From: Erythrobacter sp. JK5
GTDB taxonomy: Bacteria; Pseudomonadota; Alphaproteobacteria; Sphingomonadales; Sphingomonadaceae
DNA: 64,000 bases
Direction of reading: 5' to 3'
NCBI RefSeq assembly: GCF_018205975.1
Contig: NZ_CP073577.1
Location: forward strand, 1,240,001 to 1,304,000
This document shows, in pieces, positions 8,247 to 16,415 of this stretch (position 1 is its first letter; the number at the start of each line of letters is the position of its first letter). Both the position numbers and the translations under genes were made by a program. The notes below the pieces were generated by a model that was given only the letters and a program-made list of their open reading frames with translations, searched no databases and had not been told where the DNA came from.

Positions 8247-9373
8247 TCCGCGTAGCGCTGGCAGGGCGTGGATACGATGTGACGATCGAGCCGGGGCTGC
8301 TCGGCGACCTTTCTCGCAAGGCCGAGACGTCTCTTGCTTCGTATCGCGAGGGGCGAAAGATCCCGTTCGTCGCGGATTCAAACACGCATCAGCAATTCGG
8401 CGAGAGCGTCGATGCCACCTTGCGCTCGAGCGGCTACCGGGCCGAATGGTTCGTGGTCGAACCCGGCGAAGGCGCGAAATCGTGGCCGGTGCTCGAGAGG
8501 CTTACCGACTGGCTGCTCGATCTCGGCGTGACCCGCAGCGATCACGTCTTTGCACTGGGCGGAGGGGTGGTCGGCGATCTCACCGGCTTCGCCTGCGCAG
8601 TGACCAAACGCGGCTGCGGTTTCGTGCAGATTCCCACGACGCTGCTGGCGCAGGTCGATAGTTCCGTCGGCGGGAAGACCGCGATCAACACGCGCGCGGG
8701 CAAGAACCTGATCGGGGCTTTCCACCAGCCGTCCGCCGTGCTGATCGACCCGCAGGTGCTCGATACCCTGCCCGATCGCGAGATGCGTGCGGGCTATGCC
8801 GAGGTGCTCAAATACGGCCTGCTCGGCGACGCGGAGTTCTTCGCCTGGCTCGAAGCCAGCGGCGACAAGGTGCTGGCGCGCGAGCCGGAAGCGCTTGCTC
8901 ACGCCATCGCCACCAGCATTCGCGCCAAGGCGCGCATCGTTGCCGAGGACGAACGGGAGACCAGCGGGGTGCGCGCGCTGCTCAATCTCGGGCACACGTT
9001 CGGGCATGCGCTGGAAGCCGAGACCGGCTTTTCCGACCGGCTGCTGCACGGCGAAGCGGTCGCGCTCGGCATGGTTCTGGCGGCACGCTATTCGGCGCGA
9101 CGGGGGGAGATGCCGGCGGAGGAAGCGGAACGGGCAGCGCACGCCATTGCGGCGGCCGGCCTGCCCTCCGAAATCAGCGGACTGTCGCTGGATTGCGACG
9201 GGCGGCAGCTTGCCGATCACATGCGGCACGACAAGAAGATGGAGGGCGGCACCCTGCCGTTCCTGCTGCTCAAGGCGATCGGCACCGCGTATCTCGCGCG
9301 CGATGTGGAATTCGCCGATATTGCCGCATTTCTCGATCAGGAATTGCAGCGCAGCGAGACAGTTTCGGCGTGA
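8237..9373 (+). CDS. aroB: 3-dehydroquinate synthase
   Basis: 378 aa, normal length. Converts DAHP to 3-dehydroquinate with NAD+ and a divalent metal in the cytoplasm. NAD-binding GGGVVGDLTGF, QIPTTLLAQVDSSVGGKT, the Lys/Asn set in GKNLIGAFHQP, and the metal-binding LNLGHTFGHALE all appear in the expected order. The start ATG at 8237 lies inside the end of aroK (10-base overlap). The stop TGA is shared with the GTG of the next gene, so the four-gene unit 7680-10688 is tightly coupled. Confidence 0.97.
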   Translation: MDVIRVALAGRGYDVTIEPGLLGDLSRKAETSLASYREGRKIPFVADSNTHQQFGESVDATLRSSGYRAEWFVVEPGEGAKSWPVLERLTDWLLDLGVTRSDHVFALGGGVVGDLTGFACAVTKRGCGFVQIPTTLLAQVDSSVGGKTAINTRAGKNLIGAFHQPSAVLIDPQVLDTLPDREMRAGYAEVLKYGLLGDAEFFAWLEASGDKVLAREPEALAHAIATSIRAKARIVAEDERETSGVRALLNLGHTFGHALEAETGFSDRLLHGEAVALGMVLAARYSARRGEMPAEEAERAAHAIAAAGLPSEISGLSLDCDGRQLADHMRHDKKMEGGTLPFLLLKAIGTAYLARDVEFADIAAFLDQELQRSETVSA

Positions 9374-10140
9374 CCCGCTTCGTCGATCTTTCGATACCGA
9401 TCACCAACGATGTCGTGTCCGACCCGGAGGTGATGCGGCCGAAAATCGAATACATGACTCACGAAGATACGTGGGCGCAGATTGCGATGTTTTTCCCGGG
9501 TCTCGAAAAGGACGACCTGCCCGATGGCGAAGGATGGGCAGTCGAGAAGGTCGAACTGGCAACGCATAACGGCACCCACATGGACGCGCCGTGGCACTAT
9601 CATTCGACCACGGACGAAGGCGCCTCTCCCGCCCCGAGCATCGACGAAGCGCCACTCGACCTGTTCTTTCGCCCTGGCGTGAAGCTCGATTTCTCGCACC
9701 TGCCCCATGGCCACGTCGTCAGCGCTGCCGAACTCGAGGAAGCATTCGCCGCAATCGAGTACGATCTCCAGCCGCTCGATATCGTGCTGATCCAGTCGGG
9801 CGCGGTCTATGGTACCGACAATTTCATCGATCAGGGTGTCGGGCTGGGCGCGGAGGCGACCCTGTGGCTTACCGAGCGCGGCGTGCAGGTCGTGGGAACC
9901 GATGCGTGGAGCTGGGACGCGCCGTTCAGCCACACGGCAAGACGATGGGCCGAAACGCGCGATCCCGCGATCATCTGGGAAGGCCACAAGGCCGGCCGCA
10001 TCCGCCCGTATTACCAGATCGAGAAACTCACCAATCTCGAAAGCCTGCCACCGCACGGCTTCATGTTCAGCTGCTTTCCGGTGAAGATCGAACGCGCCAG
10101 CGCGGGCTGGATCAGGGCGGTGGCGATGGTCGAGGCGTGA
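9370..10140 (+). CDS. Cyclase family protein (kynurenine-formamidase-like metal hydrolase)
   Basis: 256 aa from a GTG at 9370 that overlaps the aroB stop (GTGA). It belongs to the cyclase/KynB-like family (Pfam Cyclase): the metal-binding signature HNGTHMDAPWHY is intact, and VDLSIPITNDV at the start and GTDAWSWDAP later are characteristic. The family includes arylformamidases, isatin hydrolase and polyketide cyclases, all Mn/Zn-dependent. At 256 aa it is longer than KynB (about 210) and closer to the larger uncharacterised cyclases. The substrate cannot be stated. Confidence 0.87.
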   Translation: MTRFVDLSIPITNDVVSDPEVMRPKIEYMTHEDTWAQIAMFFPGLEKDDLPDGEGWAVEKVELATHNGTHMDAPWHYHSTTDEGASPAPSIDEAPLDLFFRPGVKLDFSHLPHGHVVSAAELEEAFAAIEYDLQPLDIVLIQSGAVYGTDNFIDQGVGLGAEATLWLTERGVQVVGTDAWSWDAPFSHTARRWAETRDPAIIWEGHKAGRIRPYYQIEKLTNLESLPPHGFMFSCFPVKIERASAGWIRAVAMVEA

Positions 10141-10688
10141 GCGGCAAAGTCATCATCCTGAACGGCGTCAGCAGCGCCGGCAAATCGACACTGGCCCGCG
10201 CCATCCAGCAGCAATCAAGCGCGACATTTCTGCATGTGGAAATGGACGCGTTCATCGCTTTCCTCCCGAACGGTCACGAATTCAGACCTGACTGGTTCAA
10301 GCTGGAAACAATCGCGACGGAGTTCGGCGAGCTGCCGCGGATTTCGAATGGCCCGCGCGGTGCTGCGCTTCTCGGCGTGATGCGAACTTTCGTGATCGAC
10401 GCAGCCGGTAAGGGGCTGGATCTGGTTGTCGATGAAGTCTGTCATGCGCCTGAAGCAAACCAATACCGCAGCGGCTTGCCGGCCAGCCATTCCCGGTTCG
10501 TCAAGGTTTCCGCGCCGATCGAGATTATCGAGAAGCGCGAGAAAGCGCGGGGTGATCGACTGATCGGGCTCGCACGCGAGCAGTCCGCTCACCTGCACGA
10601 AGGGATTGATTACGATATTGAAATCGACACGAGCACCGCAAGTCCGAGCGAGCTTGCTGCTCAGGTGCTGAGGACCATGGGCGGCTGA
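10137..10688 (+). CDS. Chloramphenicol-phosphotransferase-like P-loop kinase
   Basis: 183 aa from a GTG at 10137 overlapping the cyclase stop (GTGA). It has Walker A NGVSSAGKSTLARAI near residues 7-20, an acidic HVEMDAFIAFLP motif following the first helix, and DLVVDEVCH. This matches the CPT family, whose founder inactivates chloramphenicol in its producer. Most CPT-like proteins in non-producers have unknown small-molecule substrates, so a resistance role should not be assumed. Composition is slightly more AT-rich than aroB. It ends convergent with the next gene, one base apart. Confidence 0.78.
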   Translation: MSGKVIILNGVSSAGKSTLARAIQQQSSATFLHVEMDAFIAFLPNGHEFRPDWFKLETIATEFGELPRISNGPRGAALLGVMRTFVIDAAGKGLDLVVDEVCHAPEANQYRSGLPASHSRFVKVSAPIEIIEKREKARGDRLIGLAREQSAHLHEGIDYDIEIDTSTASPSELAAQVLRTMGG

Positions 10689-10689
10689 A

Positions 10690-10971
10690 CTAAACCGCCG
10701 GTCTGGTCGGCAGCTTCGACACCTTGCCGCCGACTTCGGTCAGATCGGCTGACTTTGCCGCTTCGTAATCCGCCATCATCTCGTCATGCTCGATGAATAG
10801 CTGTTCGATTTCCGCGCGCCGCTCGATCAGTTTCTGCGCAATCCCGGGTGCGAGGCTTTCGCCCTCGCCGATCTGGCCGAGCACCGATGCAATATCGCTG
10901 GCTGTCGCTTCGCGCGGGGTCTTGAAGAAGTGCCCCTTGCGATCGAAGTACCCTGTGCCTTTCCTGGCCAT
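10690..10971 (-). CDS. Conserved hypothetical protein, 93 aa
   Basis: 93 aa, starting at the ATG at 10971 (MARKGTGYFDRKGHFFKTP). The frame continues upstream, but that part is arginine/proline-rich and looks non-coding. The body is charged and helical (SDIASVLGQIG..., LIERRAEIEQLFIEHDEM), with no membrane segment and no motif I recognise. It is convergent with the CPT-like gene. About 228 bases upstream, up to the pccA stop, contain no gene I can support. Confidence 0.6.
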   Translation of the reverse strand: MARKGTGYFDRKGHFFKTPREATASDIASVLGQIGEGESLAPGIAQKLIERRAEIEQLFIEHDEMMADYEAAKSADLTEVGGKVSKLPTRPAV

Positions 10972-11199
10972 TACAATTTCCCCAGAGGGTCGCGGGCGCG
11001 GACAATACCGACTCGCTGACCCAATTGTCGCCAAAACAGTCGGAATAGACCACCCCGTTAACGACGTTCCGCTGGAAAACGCTCAAATTGACGCGGAATT
11101 ACAAAGGCTTTGGAATATTGCGTTCTCGCGGAAAAATCTTGTTACGCAGTGAAGTCGATTAAGTTCGTCGCACGATATTTCCGGCAATCGCCGCGTGCC

Positions 11200-13218
11200 C
11201 TACTCGAGCTCGAGAATCACCGCATCGACCGCCAGGCTTTCGCCCTCGGCTGCGTTGATCGAAGCGATCGTGCCTTCCTTTTCGGCGCGCAGGATGTTCT
11301 CCATCTTCATCGCCTCTACCGTTGCCAGCGGCTGGCCGGGCTGCACCGCGTCGCCCTCGGCCACGTGCAGCTTCACCAGCATCCCGGGCATCGGGCAGAT
11401 CAGCATCCTGGAAAGATCGGGCGGTATCTTCTCGATCATGTGTGCGGTGAGCGGTGCGATATCGCCGGGCAGGACCAGCGCTTCGTGCGACGCACCGCGC
11501 GTGGTGATCCGCCAACGCACGCCGATCCGCTCGATCTGGACTGTCATTGTGTTGTCGCCGGTAACCTGCGCTAAGCGGTTTCCGACTTCCCAGTCCCAGG
11601 TGCCGCGCACGCTCTCGCCATCGACGATCGCCCCGCCCTCTTCAAGCAGGACGTCGAAATCGCGTGCGCCGATCCGCACCATCCAGCGCGAGGGCGGATT
11701 GTCGGTGCCGTTGAGCTGGCCGGATATCTGTCGCGCGCGCACCTGTTCGGTGAACTCGGCCCCTGCAAACAGCGCGGCGAGCTGGCGCAGCCAGGCATCG
11801 TCGGCCGGCGCACCGGTAAAGCCGTCGGGATACTCCTCTGCGATGAAGCCCGTGGTGAGCTCGCCCGAACGGAACCGCTCATGCTGCATGATCGCGCTGA
11901 GGAAATCGACGTTGTGGCCGAGGCCCTTGATCCGGAACCGGTCGAGCGCCTCGATCTGCAGGTCGGCGGCCTCGTCGCGCGTGGGTGCCCAAGTGATCAG
12001 CTTGGCGATCATCGGATCGTAGAACATCGAGACTTCGCCGCCTTCGAAGACGCCATCGTCGACCCGCACGCCATCGACGCCGCGCCGCCCGTTGGCGCTG
12101 CCATCGTTGGTCCAGCCTGCGAGCGGCGGTTCGTATTCGACCAGCCTGCCGGTGGAGGGCAGGAACCCGCGATAGGGGTCCTCGGCATAGACGCGGTTTT
12201 CGATCGACCAGCCGTCGATCCCGATATCCTCCTGCGTCATTTCCAGCTTTTCGCCGGCGGCAACGCGGATCATCTGTTCGACCAGATCGACGCCGGTGAT
12301 CGCCTCGGTCACGGGATGCTCGACCTGCAGACGCGTATTCATCTCGAGGAAGTAGAAGCTTTCGCCGGTCGGGTCCGCGCCGCTGACGATCAGCTCGACC
12401 GTGCCCGCCGAATGGTAATCCACCGCCCGTGCCAGCGCGACGCACTGCTCGCCCATCGCCTTGCGCATTTTTGGCGTCACAAAAGGAGACGGCGCTTCCT
12501 CGACAACCTTCTGGTGCCGCCGCTGGATCGAGCATTCGCGCTCGTTCAGATAGAGAATGTTGCCGTGCTTATCGCCGAGAATCTGAATCTCGATATGGCG
12601 CGGATTCTCGATGAACTTCTCGATAAGGACGCGGTCATCGCCGAAGGAATTAAGCCCCTCGCGCTTGGTCGCCTCGAACCCCTCGCGCACGTCCTTTTCG
12701 CTGTAGGCGAGCCGCATACCCTTGCCGCCACCGCCAGCGCTGGCCTTCATCATCACCGGGTAGGTGATCTCGTTCGCGATCTCGACTGCGTGATCGGTAT
12801 CGCGGATCTCGCCGACGAAGCCGGGGACGACATTGACGCCCGCTTCCTTGGCCAGCTTCTTGGACTCGATCTTGTCGCCCATCGCCGCGATCGCGCCGGG
12901 AGGCGGGCCGATAAAGGCGATGCCTTCTTTCTCCAGCGCCTCGACGAAGCTCGCCCGCTCGGACAGGAAACCGTAGCCCGGATGCACCGCCTCGGCCCCG
13001 GTTTCCTTGCACGCGGCGATGATCTTTTCCGGGAGCAGATAGCTTTCGGCTGCCGGCGGCGGGCCGATATGCACCGCCTCGTCCGCCATCCGCACGAACG
13101 GCGCATGGCGGTCGGCATCGGAATAGACCGCGACCGTCGCGATGCCCATCTTCTGCGCGGTGGTGATCACCCGGCACGCAATCTCGCCGCGATTGGCAAT
13201 CAGGATCTTGGAAAACAT
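11200..13218 (-). CDS. pccA: Propionyl-CoA carboxylase biotin carboxylase/BCCP subunit alpha
   Basis: 672 aa from the ATG at 13218 (MFSKILIANRGEIACRV). The order is biotin-carboxylase N-domain, ATP-grasp (KASAGGGGKGMRL; EMNTRLQVEHPVTE) to about residue 450, a linker BT domain, and a C-terminal biotinyl domain with the biotinylation lysine in EAMKMEN. The length and fused BCCP fit acyl-CoA carboxylase alpha subunits. The association with pccB, mce and mcm on the same strand makes propionyl-CoA the likely substrate over 3-methylcrotonyl-CoA. It starts one base after the DUF3445 stop, so coupling is likely. Confidence 0.93.
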   Translation of the reverse strand: MFSKILIANRGEIACRVITTAQKMGIATVAVYSDADRHAPFVRMADEAVHIGPPPAAESYLLPEKIIAACKETGAEAVHPGYGFLSERASFVEALEKEGIAFIGPPPGAIAAMGDKIESKKLAKEAGVNVVPGFVGEIRDTDHAVEIANEITYPVMMKASAGGGGKGMRLAYSEKDVREGFEATKREGLNSFGDDRVLIEKFIENPRHIEIQILGDKHGNILYLNERECSIQRRHQKVVEEAPSPFVTPKMRKAMGEQCVALARAVDYHSAGTVELIVSGADPTGESFYFLEMNTRLQVEHPVTEAITGVDLVEQMIRVAAGEKLEMTQEDIGIDGWSIENRVYAEDPYRGFLPSTGRLVEYEPPLAGWTNDGSANGRRGVDGVRVDDGVFEGGEVSMFYDPMIAKLITWAPTRDEAADLQIEALDRFRIKGLGHNVDFLSAIMQHERFRSGELTTGFIAEEYPDGFTGAPADDAWLRQLAALFAGAEFTEQVRARQISGQLNGTDNPPSRWMVRIGARDFDVLLEEGGAIVDGESVRGTWDWEVGNRLAQVTGDNTMTVQIERIGVRWRITTRGASHEALVLPGDIAPLTAHMIEKIPPDLSRMLICPMPGMLVKLHVAEGDAVQPGQPLATVEAMKMENILRAEKEGTIASINAAEGESLAVDAVILELE

Positions 13219-13219
13219 A

Positions 13220-14022
13220 TCAGCCCTGTTTTTCTCTCTCTTGCGCGCTCGCATAGCCGATTAGAGCGCTTGCGTAAGCCCCCGCGCCGCGCCGGTCGCC
13301 TTCGCCTTCCACCAGCGACTGGATCGCCTGCGCGAGCATGGCGATGTTGTCCTTCGCCAGAGCGCCCAGCGGTTCGACGTAAATGCCGATTGTGAACAGG
13401 ATTGCGCCCGTTTCGGGCAGGCGGCGCAAGGTCTGGCGTTCGGATCGAACGAACAGCGTTTCGCCCGCATTGTCCGAGGTGACATGGGTGAATTGCGCGT
13501 CGGATTTGCTCTCGGCGATCCAGCGCTTTGCTCCGGTGGGCGCGATGAACCAGTTGCAGCGCCCATAAATCCGCCCGGCCTCCAGCGTGTCCATGAAGCG
13601 GTCGACGCCGGTCGCAAGCTGCTCCCCGTAACCCGCAATCGGCGCGTGAAGCGCGCGCAGCGGCAGGCCGATCTTGTCCTTGGGATGCCAGTCGGACGGC
13701 CATGCAACCGCCGCGCCGATCAGGCGATACTGGTCGTCGCCTACGCGCTTGGTGAGCAGGCACATGTCCTCGTGCGCCGTGAGCGCAGCTTCAAGCAGTC
13801 CGCCATCGACACCCACCATTGCGGCCAGTTCGCGCCCCGGAGCTTCGACCTCGGGCGTAAGTTGGACACCCTCGGGCCAATCGACAAAGCCCATATGGCG
13901 CGCGGCGCAATCGGGCTCGGGCTGGAGCCACTCCTGCTCCACCAGACGCACCAACCCCATGCGAAGCTGCCCGCCCCTCGCGCCTTGGGGAGCAGTTCGT
14001 CGACGGAGAAACCCAGGCTCAC
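13220..14022 (-). CDS. DUF3445 / heme-dependent oxidative N-demethylase family protein (frameshifted)
   Basis: The main frame (13220-13960) encodes 246 aa typical of DUF3445, including ARHMGFVDWPEG, HEDMCLLTKR, WPSDWHPKDKIG and CNWFIAP. The family founder is a heme-PAS oxidative N-demethylase. The expected N-terminus, VSLGFSVDELLPKARGAG, is in another frame from a GTG at 14022 that overlaps the metY stop. Adding one G on the coding strand near 13970-13977 joins them as ...ARGAGQLRMGLVRL.... I therefore report the full span. In this metabolic block its physiological substrate is unknown. Confidence 0.78.
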
Positions 14023-15311
14023 CCCAGTGCCGCCAGCCCCTGGGCGAGATCGGCCTTGATATCGTCGATATGCTCGATCCCGACCGAAACGCGCACCACG
14101 TCCGGCCCGGCGCCCGCTGACACCAGTTCCTCCTCCGAAAGCTGGCTGTGCGTGGTCGAGGCCGGGTGGATGATCAGCGAGCGCGTGTCGCCGATATTGG
14201 CGAGGTGGCTGAACAGCTCCACCGACGACACCAGCTTCACTCCCGCATCGTATCCGCCCTTGAGGCCAAAGGTGAACACCGCCCCGCCCTTGCCGCCGAG
14301 ATATTTCTGCGCGAGCGCGTTGTAGGGGTCGTCGGCGAGACCGGCATAGCTGACCCATTCGACCTGCGGCTGCTGCTTGAGCCATTCGGCCAGCGCCTTG
14401 GCGTTGGCGCAATGCCGCTCCATCCGCAAGTGCAGCGTCTCCATGCCCGTCAGCGCGAGGAAGGCGTTCATCGGCGCCATCGCCGGGCCGAGGTCGCGCA
14501 GGCCCAGAACGCGGCAACCGATGATGAACGCAATCGGCCCGACCGGCTCCAGCGCATCGACCAGCACCGCGCCGTGATACGACCCGTTCGGCTTGGTCAG
14601 CGAGGGATACTTGTCGCCCTGCGCCTTCCAGTCGAACTTGCCGCTGTCGACGATCACTCCGCCGATGGCATTGCCGTGACCATTGAGGAACTTGGTAGTC
14701 GAGTGCACCACGATATCCGCGCCGAACTCGATCGGGCGGCACAAGGCAGGCGAAGCCATCGTGTTGTCGACGATCAGCGGAACACCGCCCGCATGCGCGA
14801 TATCGGCAATCGCGGTGATGTCGCTGACGACACCGCCCGGATTGGCAAGGCTTTCGATGAAGACGCAGCGGGTCTTGTCGTCCATAGCCGCGCGGACATT
14901 CTCGGGATCGTCGGTGTCGACGAAGCGCGTTTCCCAGCCGAATTTCTTGAACGCCTCGCCCATCTGGTTGAGCGATCCGCCATAAAGCTTCTTCGCCGCC
15001 ACGATGTTGCAGCCCGGCTCCATCAGCGTGTGGAACGCGATCAACTGCGCGGCATGACCCGATGCCACGCCCAGCGCACCCACGCCCCCTTCGAGCGCCG
15101 CGATCTTCTTTTCCAGCGCATCGTTGGTGGGGTTCATGATGCGCGAATAGATGTTCCCGAACTCGGCGAGCGAGAACAGGTTCGCGGCATGCTCGGCGCT
15201 GTCGAAGACGTAGGACGCGGTCTGATAGATCGGCGTGATCCGGGCGTTGGTTGTGGGATCAGGCTCGCAACCTGCGTGGACGGAGAGGGTTTCGGGGTGG
15301 AGGTTTTTCAT
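14019..15311 (-). CDS. metY: O-acetylhomoserine aminocarboxypropyltransferase (sulfhydrylase)
   Basis: 430 aa from ATG 15311 (MKNLHPETLSVHAG); an in-frame ATG at 15335 would add eight residues. A Cys/Met-metabolism PLP enzyme of fold type I: SRIMNPTNDALEKKIAALEG, ASGHAAQLIAF, the PLP lysine in HSTTKFLNGHG, and a large-domain insertion typical of the approximately 430-aa MetY/Met17 group rather than MetB/MetC. It makes homocysteine from O-acetylhomoserine and sulfide. It lies inside the propionyl-CoA block, overlapping the DUF3445 GTG downstream. No SAM riboswitch is visible in the short upstream gap. Confidence 0.93.
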   Translation of the reverse strand: MKNLHPETLSVHAGCEPDPTTNARITPIYQTASYVFDSAEHAANLFSLAEFGNIYSRIMNPTNDALEKKIAALEGGVGALGVASGHAAQLIAFHTLMEPGCNIVAAKKLYGGSLNQMGEAFKKFGWETRFVDTDDPENVRAAMDDKTRCVFIESLANPGGVVSDITAIADIAHAGGVPLIVDNTMASPALCRPIEFGADIVVHSTTKFLNGHGNAIGGVIVDSGKFDWKAQGDKYPSLTKPNGSYHGAVLVDALEPVGPIAFIIGCRVLGLRDLGPAMAPMNAFLALTGMETLHLRMERHCANAKALAEWLKQQPQVEWVSYAGLADDPYNALAQKYLGGKGGAVFTFGLKGGYDAGVKLVSSVELFSHLANIGDTRSLIIHPASTTHSQLSEEELVSAGAGPDVVRVSVGIEHIDDIKADLAQGLAALG

Positions 15312-15354
15312 GGTTGGCTCGTTCCGATTTGTCATTCTTGCGGTCGTCGACAGG

Positions 15355-16215
15355 TTACTGAGCGACGCTTGAGTCGCAATGTACGCTCATCCCGTATTCT
15401 TCCAACCAGTCTGCCGTGGTGGGGAGCAGGAATTGCAGCGCTTCGGGAAGCAACTGATGCAGGGTGTTGGAGTGCTTCACATGGGTCTCGCGGCGGTCGG
15501 CGAAGCAGGCCGATGGTCCGGCCGCGGCGATGAATCGCATTGCGCCTTCCTCTGTCGTGCCGCCTTCATCAGCGAGCGAAACGAACAATGGCGGGCGATC
15601 CATCGCGGGCATATTGGCGAAGCGGAGCGAAAGCGATTGTTCGTCCCATTGGAAGCTCGGCGACAGAGCCGCGTAGCCAGTGAATGATCCGGGTTGCTCT
15701 GCCCAAGTCTCCGCCACGAAATGCCCTGCGGCGCTTTCCCCAATCAGAAACGCGCGCCCATCATCGCGGTATTGCGCGCGCAGCATCGGAAGGATTTCGC
15801 CCACAAGCCATGCACGGAATTGTTCGGCTTCCCCGGCGGTTGGATAGCGCTCCTGCTCTTCTGTGTTGCGCGTTTTGGGCAGCAACTCGCGTTGCCGATC
15901 TACCGTTTCGATGCCGACGATGATGGCTTCCTGACTGCGACCCCAAAGGCCATTCCAGCGGTTGATGCCGACTGCCATGAACAGGTCCTGCCCCTGCCCG
16001 CCGTCGAGGATCAGGACGAGCGGATATTCCTCCCCGCTTTGCGCATAGCCGGGCGGGAGGATCACGTTGATCCGGCGCTCGCTGCCGTGGGTGGTTACGC
16101 GATGCGATGTGCCGATCGTAATCGGTTCGGAAGCGGTCTGCGCGTCGGTTTGCGCCGCTGCGGGCAAAGTTATGGCAAGCGACAGAGCCGCCGCCAAAGA
16201 AGCAACAGGCTTCAT
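15355..16215 (-). CDS. Exported alpha/beta-hydrolase esterase (Esterase D/BesA-like)
   Basis: 286 aa from ATG 16215, with a clear signal peptide (MKPVASLAAALSLAITLPAAAQ). The body has VILPPGYAQSGEEYPLVLILDGG and the nucleophile elbow LIGESAAGHF, matching the putative esterase family (Pfam PF00756) that includes ferri-siderophore esterases. Substrate unknown. The ATG overlaps the TGA of the preceding membrane-protein gene (ATGA at 16212-16215). The C-terminus contains two cysteines (SACFAD and VHCDSS), possible for a periplasmic protein. Confidence 0.82.
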   Translation of the reverse strand: MKPVASLAAALSLAITLPAAAQTDAQTASEPITIGTSHRVTTHGSERRINVILPPGYAQSGEEYPLVLILDGGQGQDLFMAVGINRWNGLWGRSQEAIIVGIETVDRQRELLPKTRNTEEQERYPTAGEAEQFRAWLVGEILPMLRAQYRDDGRAFLIGESAAGHFVAETWAEQPGSFTGYAALSPSFQWDEQSLSLRFANMPAMDRPPLFVSLADEGGTTEEGAMRFIAAAGPSACFADRRETHVKHSNTLHQLLPEALQFLLPTTADWLEEYGMSVHCDSSVAQ

Positions 16216-16415
16216 GGCCGGATACGCCGGTCGCGATACCACGCCTTGAACGCGGCGCCATACCAGCCGATCAGCACCGCAAGGACAAACATCGCTACGG
16301 TGCCCAACACCTTGGGGAGCATGGGCTCGTCCGAGAAGAACAGAAACATCCACGCCACACCGACAAGCGTCGTGAGGATCGACTGGAAGTTGTCGAAAAA
16401 GAACCTGCCCAGCAT
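16212..16415 (-). CDS. Small membrane protein, 67 aa, unknown
   Basis: 67 aa from the ATG at 16415, which overlaps the mcm stop (TAATG). It has two hydrophobic stretches (SILTTLVGVAWMFLFF and VLGTVAMFVLAVLIGWYG) joined by a short loop, with a basic C-terminus (YRDRRIRP). Its stop overlaps the esterase start as ATGA. Its position between mcm and the esterase implies co-transcription, but gives no clear function. Confidence 0.65.
   Translation of the reverse strand: MLGRFFFDNFQSILTTLVGVAWMFLFFSDEPMLPKVLGTVAMFVLAVLIGWYGAAFKAWYRDRRIRP

Noticed and set aside
10137..10688. Antibiotic resistance gene call for the CPT-like protein
   Set aside because: P-loop similarity alone does not indicate chloramphenicol resistance; most homologues have unknown substrates.
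11881..13395. Long open frame of 504 codons on the plus strand
   Set aside because: It lies antisense to pccA; high-GC third positions keep antisense frames open. Composition is Arg/His/Asp-rich and no family is seen.
15312..15354. SAM-type riboswitch before metY
   Set aside because: Only 43 bases to the neighbouring gene, with no room or motif for a riboswitch.
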